DNA of 64,000 nucleotides, taken from assembly GCA_028023455.1 (NCBI GenBank), contig JAQFVV010012511.1:3598165-3662164 (forward strand), written 5' to 3'. Positions 52,101 through 64,000 of this stretch are shown here, one piece after another. Below the pieces are notes generated by a model, which saw only the letters and a list, made by a program, of their open reading frames with translations, did no database searches and was not told where the DNA came from. The DNA is from Epiperipatus broadwayi. Lineage: Eukaryota; Onychophora; Udeonychophora; Euonychophora; Peripatidae. The translations under genes and the position numbers were made by a program. The number at the start of each line of letters is the position of its first letter. The stretch's first letter is position 1.

Positions 52101-53385
52101 GACAATAGTAATTTAATTTTAAAACTATTTATAGTCCAAAATACTACTTTTCTCCATCTTATAGTTTTCTGTACTAATCCAGCGTCTGTTACTTTTCTAG
52201 CATAAAGTTTCTAATATATTTCTCCTATACGTGATGTTTCCATTGATTATTTGTACGTAAATTGAGTTTCGATATTGAGAAGACGAATAGGGAATTATTA
52301 AGTTACTACTGCATACTTATCATTTAAAATTATAAAATTATATACAATAACACTCATGATTTTAAAACTGATTCTTAAGAGCGTTTATAAATTTACTTAG
52401 CTATTTTCTCAATAGCACAAACGACTTAGAAGTTTTATTGTAGAGAGCCCTCTTCAACAATTGAATCCAGCTTATATACTGCCAGAAACTCCTTATCTGA
52501 TTGGTATGTTTAAACAATCAAACTTTGCTTATTTACATATTTACCAACACAATATTAAAAATAAATAATGACTTATTTAATATTTAATATTTTATCAAAT
52601 TCTTTTAAAACAATATTTATCGTTTATTTAAATCTATTAAACATTCTTTTGAAATATTCTTTCTCACTTGATTTAAATCTTAACTTTTATAAGATCATTT
52701 AAAATAAACTAAATCTTTTTAAATACGTTATATTTTTAAAGTAATATTTTTTAAAATCAAATTTAATATTTTACATTAATATCTTTATTTTTATCTCGTG
52801 ATAACTCACGTATTATTTATAAATTTTACAACATGATTTTGTAAAATAGTTATGCAACTTTATTAGACAACTTCCACGCATGTGTGTGTATAACATCTGT
52901 TCTTTATAACACAAGAACGCTTGCCTAAAAATAAACTTAACAATTGCTTTTTTAAAATAAATATTTATTTTTAAAAATAAATAAGATATTATATCAGATT
53001 TTAAAATAATTATTTGATATGATTAAAATCAAATATTAATCTCAATTTAAGTACTTATAATTTAAAATATTTTTATTCACTTTTAGCATATATTTTAAAT
53101 TAAAAAATATCTTTGTCTAATTTTAACTTATCTTTTAAATACTTTAGCTTTAAACATTTGTTATTAAATTTATTAATGCAGTATTACATCATAATCATCA
53201 TCATTTTAAATATCTTCTCAATACCAACACAATTCACATATCAAATACTCATATATTGCTTTAATTAAACTTATGGTAACATTACCACAAGCAAAGTCAA
53301 CATCACACATTTTAAAATACTTCTTAAATTTAAAATTTTCTACTAGATTAGCACAAAACTTAAATGGTGACCCATACAAAAGGGC

Positions 53386-53389
<4 letters not shown>
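49151..53389. mobile_element. Candidate ORF-less LTR-type element (about 4.2 kb)
   Basis: The block starts TGTACCCTT and ends AAGGGCACA, short imperfect inverted repeats with TG...CA, and sits between two AT dinucleotide runs, like the gypsy copy at 33,872. No frame of note lies inside. On the minus strand a TATATAAGCTGG near 52,475 is followed by AATAAA near 52,440, as in an LTR promoter plus poly-A site. Phrases around CCAGCGTC recur at 51,450 and 52,173 (with TCTACCATAAAAGTTCTAAC-like continuations) and CCAGCGTT at 51,849. It may be a large solo LTR, a non-autonomous LTR derivative or another element type. No internal LTR pair was found. Confidence 0.4.
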
Positions 53390-53428
<39 letters not shown>

Positions 53429-53430
53429 TT

Positions 53431-53461
<31 letters not shown>

Positions 53462-53480
53462 TAAAATAAATATATTTATT
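53390..53480. repeat. AT microsatellite and 3' copy of the flanking duplication
   Basis: Two long AT runs (53,390-53,426 and 53,434-53,459) separated by CTTTTACAT, then TTTTAAAATAAATATATTTA as at 49,087. The 63-codon frame through it (53,273-53,464) is a repeat artefact. Confidence 0.85.
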
Positions 53481-56400
53481 GCCTTTTTTATTTAATTTTT
53501 TTTTTTTTAATTTTCTATTTAAAATAAGAAGTTTGTCACAGGTATTAGACATGTATGACATTTAGTTATCACAAAAGTATTATATATGCTGTATACAATA
53601 GAGTATATAATAACTTTATAAAATTTGGAAAATTGCCAATGATGGGCAAAATATTATATATATGTACATAGATAAACAGAGCAGTGCTCAGCTATTATGA
53701 TTTAATGGAAAAATTTCTTCAAGATTTATTATCTCTTCAACAAATCTTATAAGTAGTTTTGTTATATTGTTTGTTACCCTATGTAGCTGTAATGTTTTTT
53801 ATTCCAATGTGTTTTTTCTTCTGCAAATCAAGTGATCTATGTTATTTTATTGTTTTATTTTTTGCTTTCAGTTTTTTCAACACTACTTTCATGATTTCTA
53901 TTACTTCTTAATATAATGTCAAAAAACTGCCAAAATAACTGGAAACATAATTTTAAATTAGTATTCTTAAACTGAATCATCATTAAGGAAATAAGTCATT
54001 ACTGCAAATACTCCTGCACAAATATTTTCAGAATATTTGTATTTTTGTCATTTAGTATATGTGTGTATATATACACAGTATAGTCTTACAATATATTGTC
54101 CAAAAATAAATTAATCAAATTATTTATTAAGATTTTTTGATTGAAAACTTTTTTTAAAACAATCATTTTATTTATTTTCATTGTATTTAAATAATTAACA
54201 TAATGTATGCATGAATAATGAAGTAAATAAAATTTGAGTATTTATTTCTGCATAGACTGAGTTTACAAACAGTAAATTATATAAAAATTATTGTAAATCT
54301 CAAAATCTTCAAGAAATTTTGATGTAATATCAATAAAATGTAACTCTTTTTTTTTTTTTACTTTTAAAATAAAAGTACTAATATAAAAATCAAAATTACT
54401 ATATTTTTAAAGATTAATTTTGTGCAGTGATATTTCTATCATGATTAAATTATGATGTTCAAAATTTCATCCTATTAATTTAGACTTTAAATTGTGCAGT
54501 GTGAATTATGCATTCAAATTATCTGTTCTATGTCTGTGTTGGACTTTTCAAAAGGTATGTACATTTCTGGTTTTAATGCATCTCTAATACTTAATACTTG
54601 AACATAAGTAAGATATCCCTTTCTTAAGAAATTTATTATTTTTAAGTATTTTATAATACTTATTGTAAATATGTAATTACATTTTTTTATTTATAGCATC
54701 AAAAAGAAATAGTATTTGTTGTTATATGATAAAATTAAAAAAAAAAAAAAACCTTTTAAAACAATTTCCAGCACAATAATTAGGTTGGCTTAGTAATCTA
54801 TTTTTGTTTGACATTTTAAATTAGAATATTCCCAGAAATGAAAAGGAAAAACTAATTAATATTTTGACATTGTCAGAATTTCTGGCTGCTGAGAAGGAAT
54901 TAAATATTCTGATTTGAATAAAAGGGCAATAGGAATGTTAATATAATTCTTATCAATATATTTAAGTGAAATTATAATTTTTCAAAATTAGTTGTAGTCA
55001 AAATTAAATATTGACCTCAGATCTCAAAAAACAGTTAGTGATCTCTAATATTGCGCCCTATAATCCAGTAATATGAACCCATGGAAGCATTTCCATTACT
55101 TTAAGTAGTAAATTAAAATGTGTTATATATATATATATCAAATATTAAATAAAAAATTATATTATTACCTGTATTAAAATCATTATTTTATAAAAAATTT
55201 AGTATCTTTATATAATTAAAAAATAATGGTCTTCTATAATTTTTGTATTAAAAAGAGATAGCAAAAATATAAATAATTTGTTATTACTATTACATGAAAC
55301 AATTCTGGAGTAATATTTATGTTTTGGATTTTATTACTAAAATATGTTTTTATTTTATTTTATTCAAATAGATTAAACTACAAATATAATAAGGAAATGG
55401 AAATAAAGCATTTTCAACAAACATGACTATTTTAAATTTATATTTATTTATCACTGAATACACTCAAAAGGAAATGACTGGGAATTAAAAATAAATTGAT
55501 TGATCAGAATGCAAATCTGATCCCTTTAATTTTTTTTTGGATTTAAACAACTTATTTAATTGACTTTTCTTAAATTCATAAACTTTTTTAATTCGAAAAA
55601 GCTTATTATATTTTAAAGATATTTGTTCTTTGTTGTTGTTTTATTTGTAATATTCTTCTTGTTTTTATTAAAAAAAAAAAAAGTTATAGAATAAAATTAT
55701 CACAAAATTTTAAGGATTTTTTTTTTTTTAAAGTGTGGAGAGATGTTTCTATATTATAAAAAAATATTTTTATTTTATTTTATTTATTCTTCAGAAATTG
55801 CATTTTTCAAATTCTATATGATTTTTTAGTTTTTTCCACATAAAAAATAAAAGAGGATTAATAAATTTTATTGTATTTAAAAATAAAAACTTACTTTAGT
55901 TAATAAATATAAATTGTATAATTTTTGTTTAAAGCTTGTATCGTGTAACAATTTCTGCTAAATGATTTTCAATGTTATGCATGTGTGTGTTGGCATTTTA
56001 AACATGAGTTTGTATAATATCTTATCTGCTTATAAACAGAAGTATGTATGTGTACAGATTTTTTTTTTTAAAAAAAATGTTTTTCATAAATATGTATATC
56101 TTTTTATTTTATCTTTATCATGATATCTCATTTTTGTTAATTGTTCTATTTTGGCATTCTGCTTCATTTAATTTTGATTAGATAAGACTAGTTATCTTAT
56201 TATCTTAACTTAAAACTATTTAAATATACCTACAACATATGCCAAGTCAATTTTTTAGACTGTCATCTGGAAATAACATTTGTGTGATAACAAATACTTA
56301 TATATATATATAATTGTAAAGATATATGTATCTATTTATTTTATTTAAATTTATTTTCAAATGCTATACTTCAAGCAAACATTTTTTTACTATGATAGCC

Positions 56401-57700
56401 TTCTATTATTACATCAATGATTATTAATTATTTTTATTAAATTAAAAATTATATTATTTTTTAAAATCTTAAATATATTATTATTGAAGGTTAAATTTAT
56501 CTTTTATTGTTTATATGCTCATGAGTCTCTACTTTTTATTTAGCAGTTCAACATTCCCACTTGTGACAATTTTTAAAAAAAAAATTGTTGTAATGGCTTA
56601 AAAAATATATAAATAACTTACTTGATATGCATTCAGCAGCAATGGTGTTTGACATTTGAAAAACGATATTATTATTCTAATTGAAGATACTGTTTTGAAT
56701 TCAAACGCATATTTGAACTCATTTATATATTATTTCAAATATTTATATTCTATGTTTAAAGTGTAAGAGTGATAACTGTTCGTTTTTTTTTAAAAAAAGT
56801 TTTACAATTTTATAATTTTTTTGAAAACATAATAGTTTAATTTATATAATTGCTGTTGTTATTATTATTGTTGTTGTTATTATTATTTATTCATCTTTTA
56901 CTTTTAGTTATGTATCTTAATGCAGTAAAAGGCACTTTAAAGTTGCTAAATAAATTATAAGATTGCAATTGAATTAGATTAAATTCTTGTATATATTTCT
57001 GAAATAATAAAATAATAGATATCAAGAAAATGTCTTACATAAGATTGAAATTGAAGTAGATTATGAAGTTATTAAAAATGGGAAAATATATAGAGTTAGC
57101 AGAATAAAAAGGATATAAATAAGTGGAAATATGTACATAGAATTGGGATAGTAGATTTTGAAAATAATACATGCTTGTTTTGATCATTAAATATTTATGT
57201 GAATGCATTACATTTGAATTAAAGAATTAATTGACACTATTTTTGTATTTATATAATATTAGATATCACGATATCATAAAAGTCTAGTAAAATTAAATTA
57301 TAATTATTATCTAAACTTAATTCTGTATGTTCTGCTACCATTAATTGAATGTTTATAAAATGCTATTGCCTTATTTATTTTTAAATCTAATTGTTAAATT
57401 TACATGGCTTCGTATTTGTAAATGGAATGTTTTAATGTATAAATTAGGATAAGAATCATTTTGCTGTGTAAAGCTTTCAAAAAAGGATTGATAGGCAAAC
57501 GGTACTTTTCGTGTGATCCTTTAATTTTTTTTCCCTTTCGCACTCTTAAAAGCAATTTTTGAGGGTTACCCCTTCATAATGGAATCTTCAGGACATTATT
57601 ACTAAACTTACAACAGTAAAGTAAGTTACAACACATTAAAAAAATAGACGTCTTATCAAATTTAAAAAAACTATGAATGCTTCAAATACACACACTCTCA
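53481..57700. other. AT-rich DNA, nothing recognised
   Basis: 4.2 kb with no frame above background, no tRNA-like sequence and no repeat partner that I can see. Many poly-T and poly-A runs. Confidence 0.5.
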
Positions 57701-57707
57701 CACAAAA

Positions 57708-58016
57708 CTACAGAGAAAATAGATATTCTACTATTACGAGAAAATGATGAACAAAATTAACTACTACGGCAGCCAATCGAGGCATTTCTTTCTCTTTGCT
57801 TTTAGCATAGAAAAAAAAGCCATAACCGGCAGCCGTCGGGTACTCTTTCTGTGTTTTATCATAGAAGTCTTTTTGTGTTGGCTTCTGTTGCCGCCTCCTC
57901 TGTCCAACATAACGTGAGGACTTTTCTGCGTTTATAATGTAGAAAAATTCCTCTTTTGTTGGGTGAGGGCCGGTTGAACGGTATATTTCTAGGAATTTAC
58001 CTAGAAGTAGCGACAT
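57708..58016 (-). CDS. Unrecognised 102-aa ORF, possibly a real small gene or exon
   Basis: The translation starts MSLLLGKFLEIYRSTGPHPT and ends with a hydrophobic stretch (about residues 80-102, including AAVVVNFVHHFLVIVEYL) that could be a C-terminal membrane anchor. The middle is basic and hydrophilic (RYVGQRRRQQKP). Three spaced F-Y motifs followed by K (FFYIINAEK, DFYDKTQKE, FFFYAKSKE) look like a weak internal repeat. Codon and CpG use contrast sharply with the AT-rich flanks, which is the main reason to take it seriously. The Met at 58,016 is the first after an upstream stop about 39 bases away; the frame is open 12 codons upstream of it, so an exon starting earlier is possible. I recognise no family; it may equally be a transposon piece. 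Confidence 0.4.
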   Translation of the reverse strand: MSLLLGKFLEIYRSTGPHPTKEEFFYIINAEKSSRYVGQRRRQQKPTQKDFYDKTQKEYPTAAGYGFFFYAKSKEKEMPRLAAVVVNFVHHFLVIVEYLFSL

Positions 58017-58637
58017 CTTAAGGCGAACACCAAGGATGAGAAAACAACCATTTTAACTTACACCATCCATAAGAATTTTCCTCAATCAATATTTGATTTT
58101 AAAAAAAATCAATAAATTTCTGCTGGACATGTATTTCTCTCATAACTGAAAATTTCATATTTGTTTTGTACAAATCTATATTAATAATAAGTAATAATAT
58201 AATCTGAAGCAGAAAAAAAAACTTAATTACTTTTAGCTTATTGTTATGATATGATTATAAGTGCACAATATTATTTTTTCTATGGTGATGTATAACATAT
58301 ATAACAGTTCTGCTAATATATATAATAATTTCTAAATGTTCTTAATAATATATGTGTTACATTGAGGAAGGCAATAAAATGTCACTGAAAGAAGCTTTTT
58401 TTTTGTATTAAATAATATAATATTAATTATTGCATAATTTTCTTTATATTAGAATATTTACATATTAAAAAACAGCATAATGAATTATATTATTTTCATT
58501 TTATGAATATATTTTAAAGAATATGTTAAAGAAAACTATGAAAGTGAAAGAAGTAAAAGAATTACTTGGTGAACTTAAAAAATAGAGTAACTTTGTATAT
58601 TTGAAGAGTAAAACAGGGCTAAGAGAACTTGAAAAGT
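58017..58637. other. AT-rich DNA, nothing recognised
   Basis: Contains a possible second hairpin-GAAA motif near 58,363-58,395 (see findings). No gene. Confidence 0.45.
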
Positions 58638-60200
<1,563 letters not shown>

Positions 60201-60202
60201 TG

Positions 60203-60268
60203 CATGGTTTGACATAGTTGATAGAACATCTGATTTGGGATCAGGATGTTCAGGATCGATTCTGGCAC
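60203..60268 (+). repeat. Weak tRNA-like sequence (SINE head candidate)
   Basis: GTTTGACATAGTTGATAGAA is followed by an anticodon-arm-like CTGA-TTTGGGA-TCAG (anticodon TGG, Pro) and a box-B-like GGATCGATTCTGG. Acceptor strands do not pair convincingly. It may be a diverged tRNA-derived SINE. Confidence 0.4.
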
Positions 60269-60269
60269 T

Positions 60270-61275
60270 CAAAACTTAATCTGTTACTTTTGGTATTTGA
60301 ACATGACTTACCAAGCACATAACTATTTGATTAATTGAGGAGCAGGATATAAGTGATGCTAATGGTACTTGATTAATATCATAACAACAACAAAATATTA
60401 TTTGAATACGCATGATGTAAATATGCTAGAATTTTATGATATACTTACTGGATGTTATTCATATGATCATCGATAATCAATGCTGACTTGATGATACGTG
60501 ATAAAAATAAAATTTTATATCTTTTTTTTTTTTTCAAAATAAAACTACATTTATGTGTATACTCACATTTATCTACAGACACATCACATAGAAATATATG
60601 CATATATATTTGTGTGTGTTTTTATTATGAATTTGTTTAGATTATTTTAAATTCTAGTCATGGTTTGATGAATGAAGTTTATATGTTATATCGCTATGTA
60701 GATGTGTTTATTAGCCAGAGGTGGTGAAACTTTTGCCTTCAGCCTCCAGCTTTGAATAGTTGATAATTGTTGTAATTCATCCAAACTATGAATGGTTTTT
60801 GAACAGAATTAGTTCTAAAGTATCTTCATTAAAAATCTTTCATTTGAGTTTCAGTTTTACAAAGCTTTGTTATTTTATTTTTTAAATTTTCTATAAAAAA
60901 AAAAAAAGGGAGACGACAACATAAACATAAGTTGAAAATTAAATTTAAAAGTTAAAGATTTAATGTCGTTTATATTACCGAATTATTAATGCCACACACA
61001 CACACATACACATTTATTTTATATATGAGTTATTGTTGACTTTATATAATGAGATCTTATTGTAAAAAGTTTCTTGTTGATCAAATTGATTAGCTTTCAG
61101 AAATTAACTTTTTTAGATTTTTTGTTTGTTTGTTTACAGTAGTTGATATTGTAAAGGAAAAGTTATGGAATTGTGTACCTATCATGAGACTAAATTAATT
61201 GTTTTATATATATTACAATAATTTAAATATATAATTTTTATCTACAGTACAGGTTTTTTCATATCTACATTCCAA
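60270..61275. other. AT-rich DNA with a possible hAT end
   Basis: CAGAGGTGGTGAAACTTTT at 60,716-60,734 matches the left end of the hAT element at 17,601 at 16 of 19 positions. No second end or 8-bp duplication was found, so only a fragment can be suggested. Otherwise nothing recognised. Confidence 0.4.
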
Positions 61276-61279
61276 TATA

Positions 61280-61710
61280 AAGGAGGTTTGAACTCAGACT
61301 TTCATACAACCCTCAACTATCGACTCTATCTCATACTTCTGACACACTTGATCACACACACGTCGAAAAGATAAACAAACACCAATATGCGTATTTTGTG
61401 TTAAACCAGCACTCATCAGCTGGGCCAGATTATCATCACACACACATATACAATGTATGCTCAGCTTATATTAAGGTAGCCAATCTTCATACTTTAATAG
61501 ACAGGCTTTAACCCATTCCACCCCACAATTTTTCAGCCATCTATTTCAATGAAAATCTGATGATGGAACGCTCAATGCCCTCATTAGTGCCAACCTTCCT
61601 ATTCTACCCATGTTGACCATAAGTCACTCCGACCCCTCAGGTATAGGACAGTCCATTTACTTACATATACAAGAGATGGGCAGACCTTACAACACTATAT
61701 TTTAATATAT
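61280..61710. repeat. Fold-back/SINE-like family copy
   Basis: GGTTTGAACTCAGACTTTCA, CACGTCGAAAAGATAAACAA, CCAGCACTCATCAGCTGGGC, then AATCTGATGATGGAACGCTC and CATATACAAGAGATGGGCAG: the same modules as 8150-8766 and 33,388-33,871, present as a single arm plus outer segment. On the minus strand the start reads as a box-B-like GAGTTCAAACC, so a tRNA-related origin is possible. Confidence 0.8.
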
Positions 61711-61714
61711 ACAT

Positions 61715-62015
61715 TTTTTCTACAGCACAGGCTTTTTCATATTTGCACTCCAATATAGGGGGTTTGAACTCAGACTTTCACATGACCCTCAACTAACCAC
61801 ACTATTTCATATTGCTACCACACTTGATCACACACCTGTAGAAAAGATAAACAGTCTCCAAATCCATTTTTCGCACTAAACCAGCACTTGGTCAGCTGAT
61901 CCAGATTAAACTATAAGTGCCAAATTTCCTAAACTTTCATCTTTGATACTATCCACTTTAAATAAACTATTAATGATTGTTGTTAATCATTTATTAGTCT
62001 AAAGATTGTCATATA
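61715..62015. repeat. Adjacent partial copy of the same family
   Basis: Begins CACAGGCTTTTTCATATTTG and GGGGGTTTGAACTCAGACTT, runs through AGAAAAGATAAACAGTCTCC and CCAGCACTTGGTCAGCTGAT, and then continues with the module of the 20.7-kb array (TTTGATACTATCCACTTTAA, TTAATGATTGTTGTTAATCA). The composite shows that the two repeat types share a common core. Confidence 0.75.
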
Positions 62016-62019
62016 AACA

Positions 62020-64000
62020 TTTATAACAAAACATTGAAATTAATTTACAATTTTCAATGTACCCATAAATAAATAATAATTATAATCAACTTACTGCATA
62101 ACTGTAATCCTTTGTAGCAATTTACCATTAGAATTGAAAAAAAAAAAAAAAGTCGAAGTCTCATTAATATTAAATAACGTTATAATGTATCCATGTCGCA
62201 AATATAGGTGTAGTTATTTTGTTAAATCTAAATGTGCATTAAAAAAAATCATGAATTAAACTACTATATTAAAAATTGTTATTCTGTAGACAGCTCTAAA
62301 TATCACTGATGGCAGAACATTTGGTTACAGTAATGGACGTTTTTGTTTTGGCATTGTTTTATTTTATATGTGGAAAATAATTTGCAAAATGAAAGAGTCA
62401 TATTTTATAAATATGAAGGATAATTTATTCAATAAGAATACAAATGTGTAAATATACACAAATTATAGAAGTTGGCCAATGTTAATGTCATATATGAAAC
62501 TCAATTTTTTTTTTTTTAAATTTTTAACTGTAAATTTATATTTATGATGACAGCCATGCTGTAAGTTGGCTATAGCTTTTATTTATTTATTGATATATTG
62601 AAAATTATATAGTTAATGTCACTATTTCTTTTTAGTATTTTGTCTGATATTAGAAATATTGTATAGTATAAATCCATTTACATTTTCAGGATTATCCGTA
62701 TGTAATTAAATGTTTAAAAGCTATAAACGCTTTGACAAAATAATATTTGCCTTCAACCACATATATAGATTAAACTATGGTTATTGCCTTTTTGCAATGA
62801 TTATGGCATAATCTTTGTACCCAATTGAAGGTGAATATTATTGTAAGTTGTTACTCCTTAAATATTTAATCATATATAGATGATCTTGAGAATTAAAATG
62901 TATTATGCTACTTGTTTTGCTTTTAAAAATTTTAATTTCTACATATATTTGTTAAATATATTGTGCCATATATATATATAGTAAAAGTGTGTTAGCATTT
63001 GGTAATATTTAAAAGCTAAAAAAATTAGAAATAGTTCAATAAATACTATTTAATTTTTTTTTTACTAATTCATATTTTTTAGATACTATAATGAAAGTTA
63101 TTTGTGTTTGATATTATCTATTTAATTAAAATTAAAAGTGGAAGGAATAGAAATGCATACATCCAGATAAATAAAAGAAAGACATTCCAAACATAAGTGA
63201 TTACCATGAGAATAATATCCTTTAAATGCTAATTAAAGATGGTACCCAAGGAATTTATTAAAAAAAAAAGAACTTAGTAGCTAAAAAGAAAAAAAAATGT
63301 ACAAAACTTGTATTCTGATAAGGAAACAAAAGAAGAAAATATATGAGCAGAAATCTCAAAACTGTTCAAGGTATAAAAAGAATTAGACATCTTTGAAGTG
63401 GAGCCTTTTTGCTGGAGGTTTTCTTGGGTCCTGAATAGAGTGAGAGGACAGAATGGGCTAAGTGTGATTTTCTTGTCCTCAAACTGCAATAAAATGCCTC
63501 CATTGAGGACTATTTATATGCGGAACCAATTTTTCCAGTGTGAGAAAAAATCAGACCATTTCGCCGTATCTTAGTATGGATCAGAAACATGAATATGCCA
63601 ACAGAATTAAATTAAAAGTTAACTACCATTGAACTCTTCATCAAAAAAAACATGCATGGTCTAAACAGTGATCTATGTAAAACCAAGGAACTTACCAGTA
63701 AGATACTAGTCATAAAATAAATCATACTTGATTCAGTATGTGCACAAATTAAACAACTATAAGCTTATTCTATCACTAAAGAAACATTGTTTTTCCTCTA
63801 TTTTTCAATAGTCAATCTAATTAATTGCTTTTGAGCAGCGACTTAAGAAAATTGGAATATGAACTATGTAATCATTTGATGAACATTATTATCTGGATAT
63901 GCATATGTATGTTCCTTTCCATTTTGAGAATAATTTGATTTTTGTTAATATGTCATAATTATAGTCTAATATTTTAGTTAATTCATTTTATAATAACATG
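62020..64000. other. AT-rich DNA, one denser patch
   Basis: The part at 63,375-63,720 is less AT-rich. Minus frames there (for example 63,274-63,489) show no recognisable domain. I see no gene, RNA or repeat partner in the remainder. Confidence 0.45.

Overview
The window is AT-rich, gene-poor eukaryotic DNA built almost entirely from transposable-element debris and simple repeats. I see no bacterial-type operon, no rRNA and no convincing host protein-coding gene with introns. The repeat content (a LINE graveyard, tRNA-Gly-headed SINE copies, long TATC/TCTG/CTAC microsatellites, fold-back repeats with a shared core, Penelope-like and Ty3/gypsy remnants) fits a lophotrochozoan animal. A cephalopod, probably an octopus, is my best guess; that is inference from repeat style, not a proven assignment.

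Layout. 0.7-4.1 kb: a palindromic repeat with 141-bp arms plus two more copies. 2.3 and 4.25 kb: tRNA-headed SINE copies. 5-10 kb: two shuffled AT-rich repeats, a Penelope-like GIY-YIG nuclease fossil (6.35 kb) and a fold-back repeat (8.15-8.77 kb). 12.2-13.1 kb: a compound microsatellite directly upstream of a second GIY-YIG fossil. 17.15-20.66 kb: a minus-strand LINE interrupted by a 1,718-bp hAT transposon with an 8-bp target duplication. 20.7-21.8 kb: a tandem array that ends in an inverted partial unit. 22.5 kb: a MITE-like inverted repeat. 24-25.9 kb: nested direct duplications. 27.4-29.35 kb: an unusually GC-rich island (LTR or promoter candidate) beside a tRNA-Gly-like SINE. 30.5-31.8 kb: a plus-strand RTE/BovB-like LINE fossil.

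33.4-38.4 kb is the best preserved part: a Ty3/gypsy element with near-identical LTR sequence, deleted from inside its 5' LTR to the middle of reverse transcriptase, and inserted into an older fold-back repeat. 43.7-47.5 kb: a second minus-strand LINE of the same family, with endonuclease, reverse transcriptase and C-terminal parts readable, interrupted by a 0.4-kb inverted-repeat element that carries a degenerate hammerhead-like motif. 49.15-53.39 kb: an ORF-less 4.2-kb block bounded by TGTACCC and GGGCACA inside AT dinucleotide runs, a candidate non-autonomous LTR-type element. 57.7-58.0 kb: an isolated CpG-containing 102-codon ORF I do not recognise. 58.6-59.2 kb: a second large compound microsatellite. 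61.3-62.0 kb: further copies of the fold-back/SINE-like family.

The elements give a relative history: LINE fossils are oldest; hAT, inverted-repeat and fold-back elements landed in or near them; the gypsy copy is youngest because its two LTR segments remain nearly identical.
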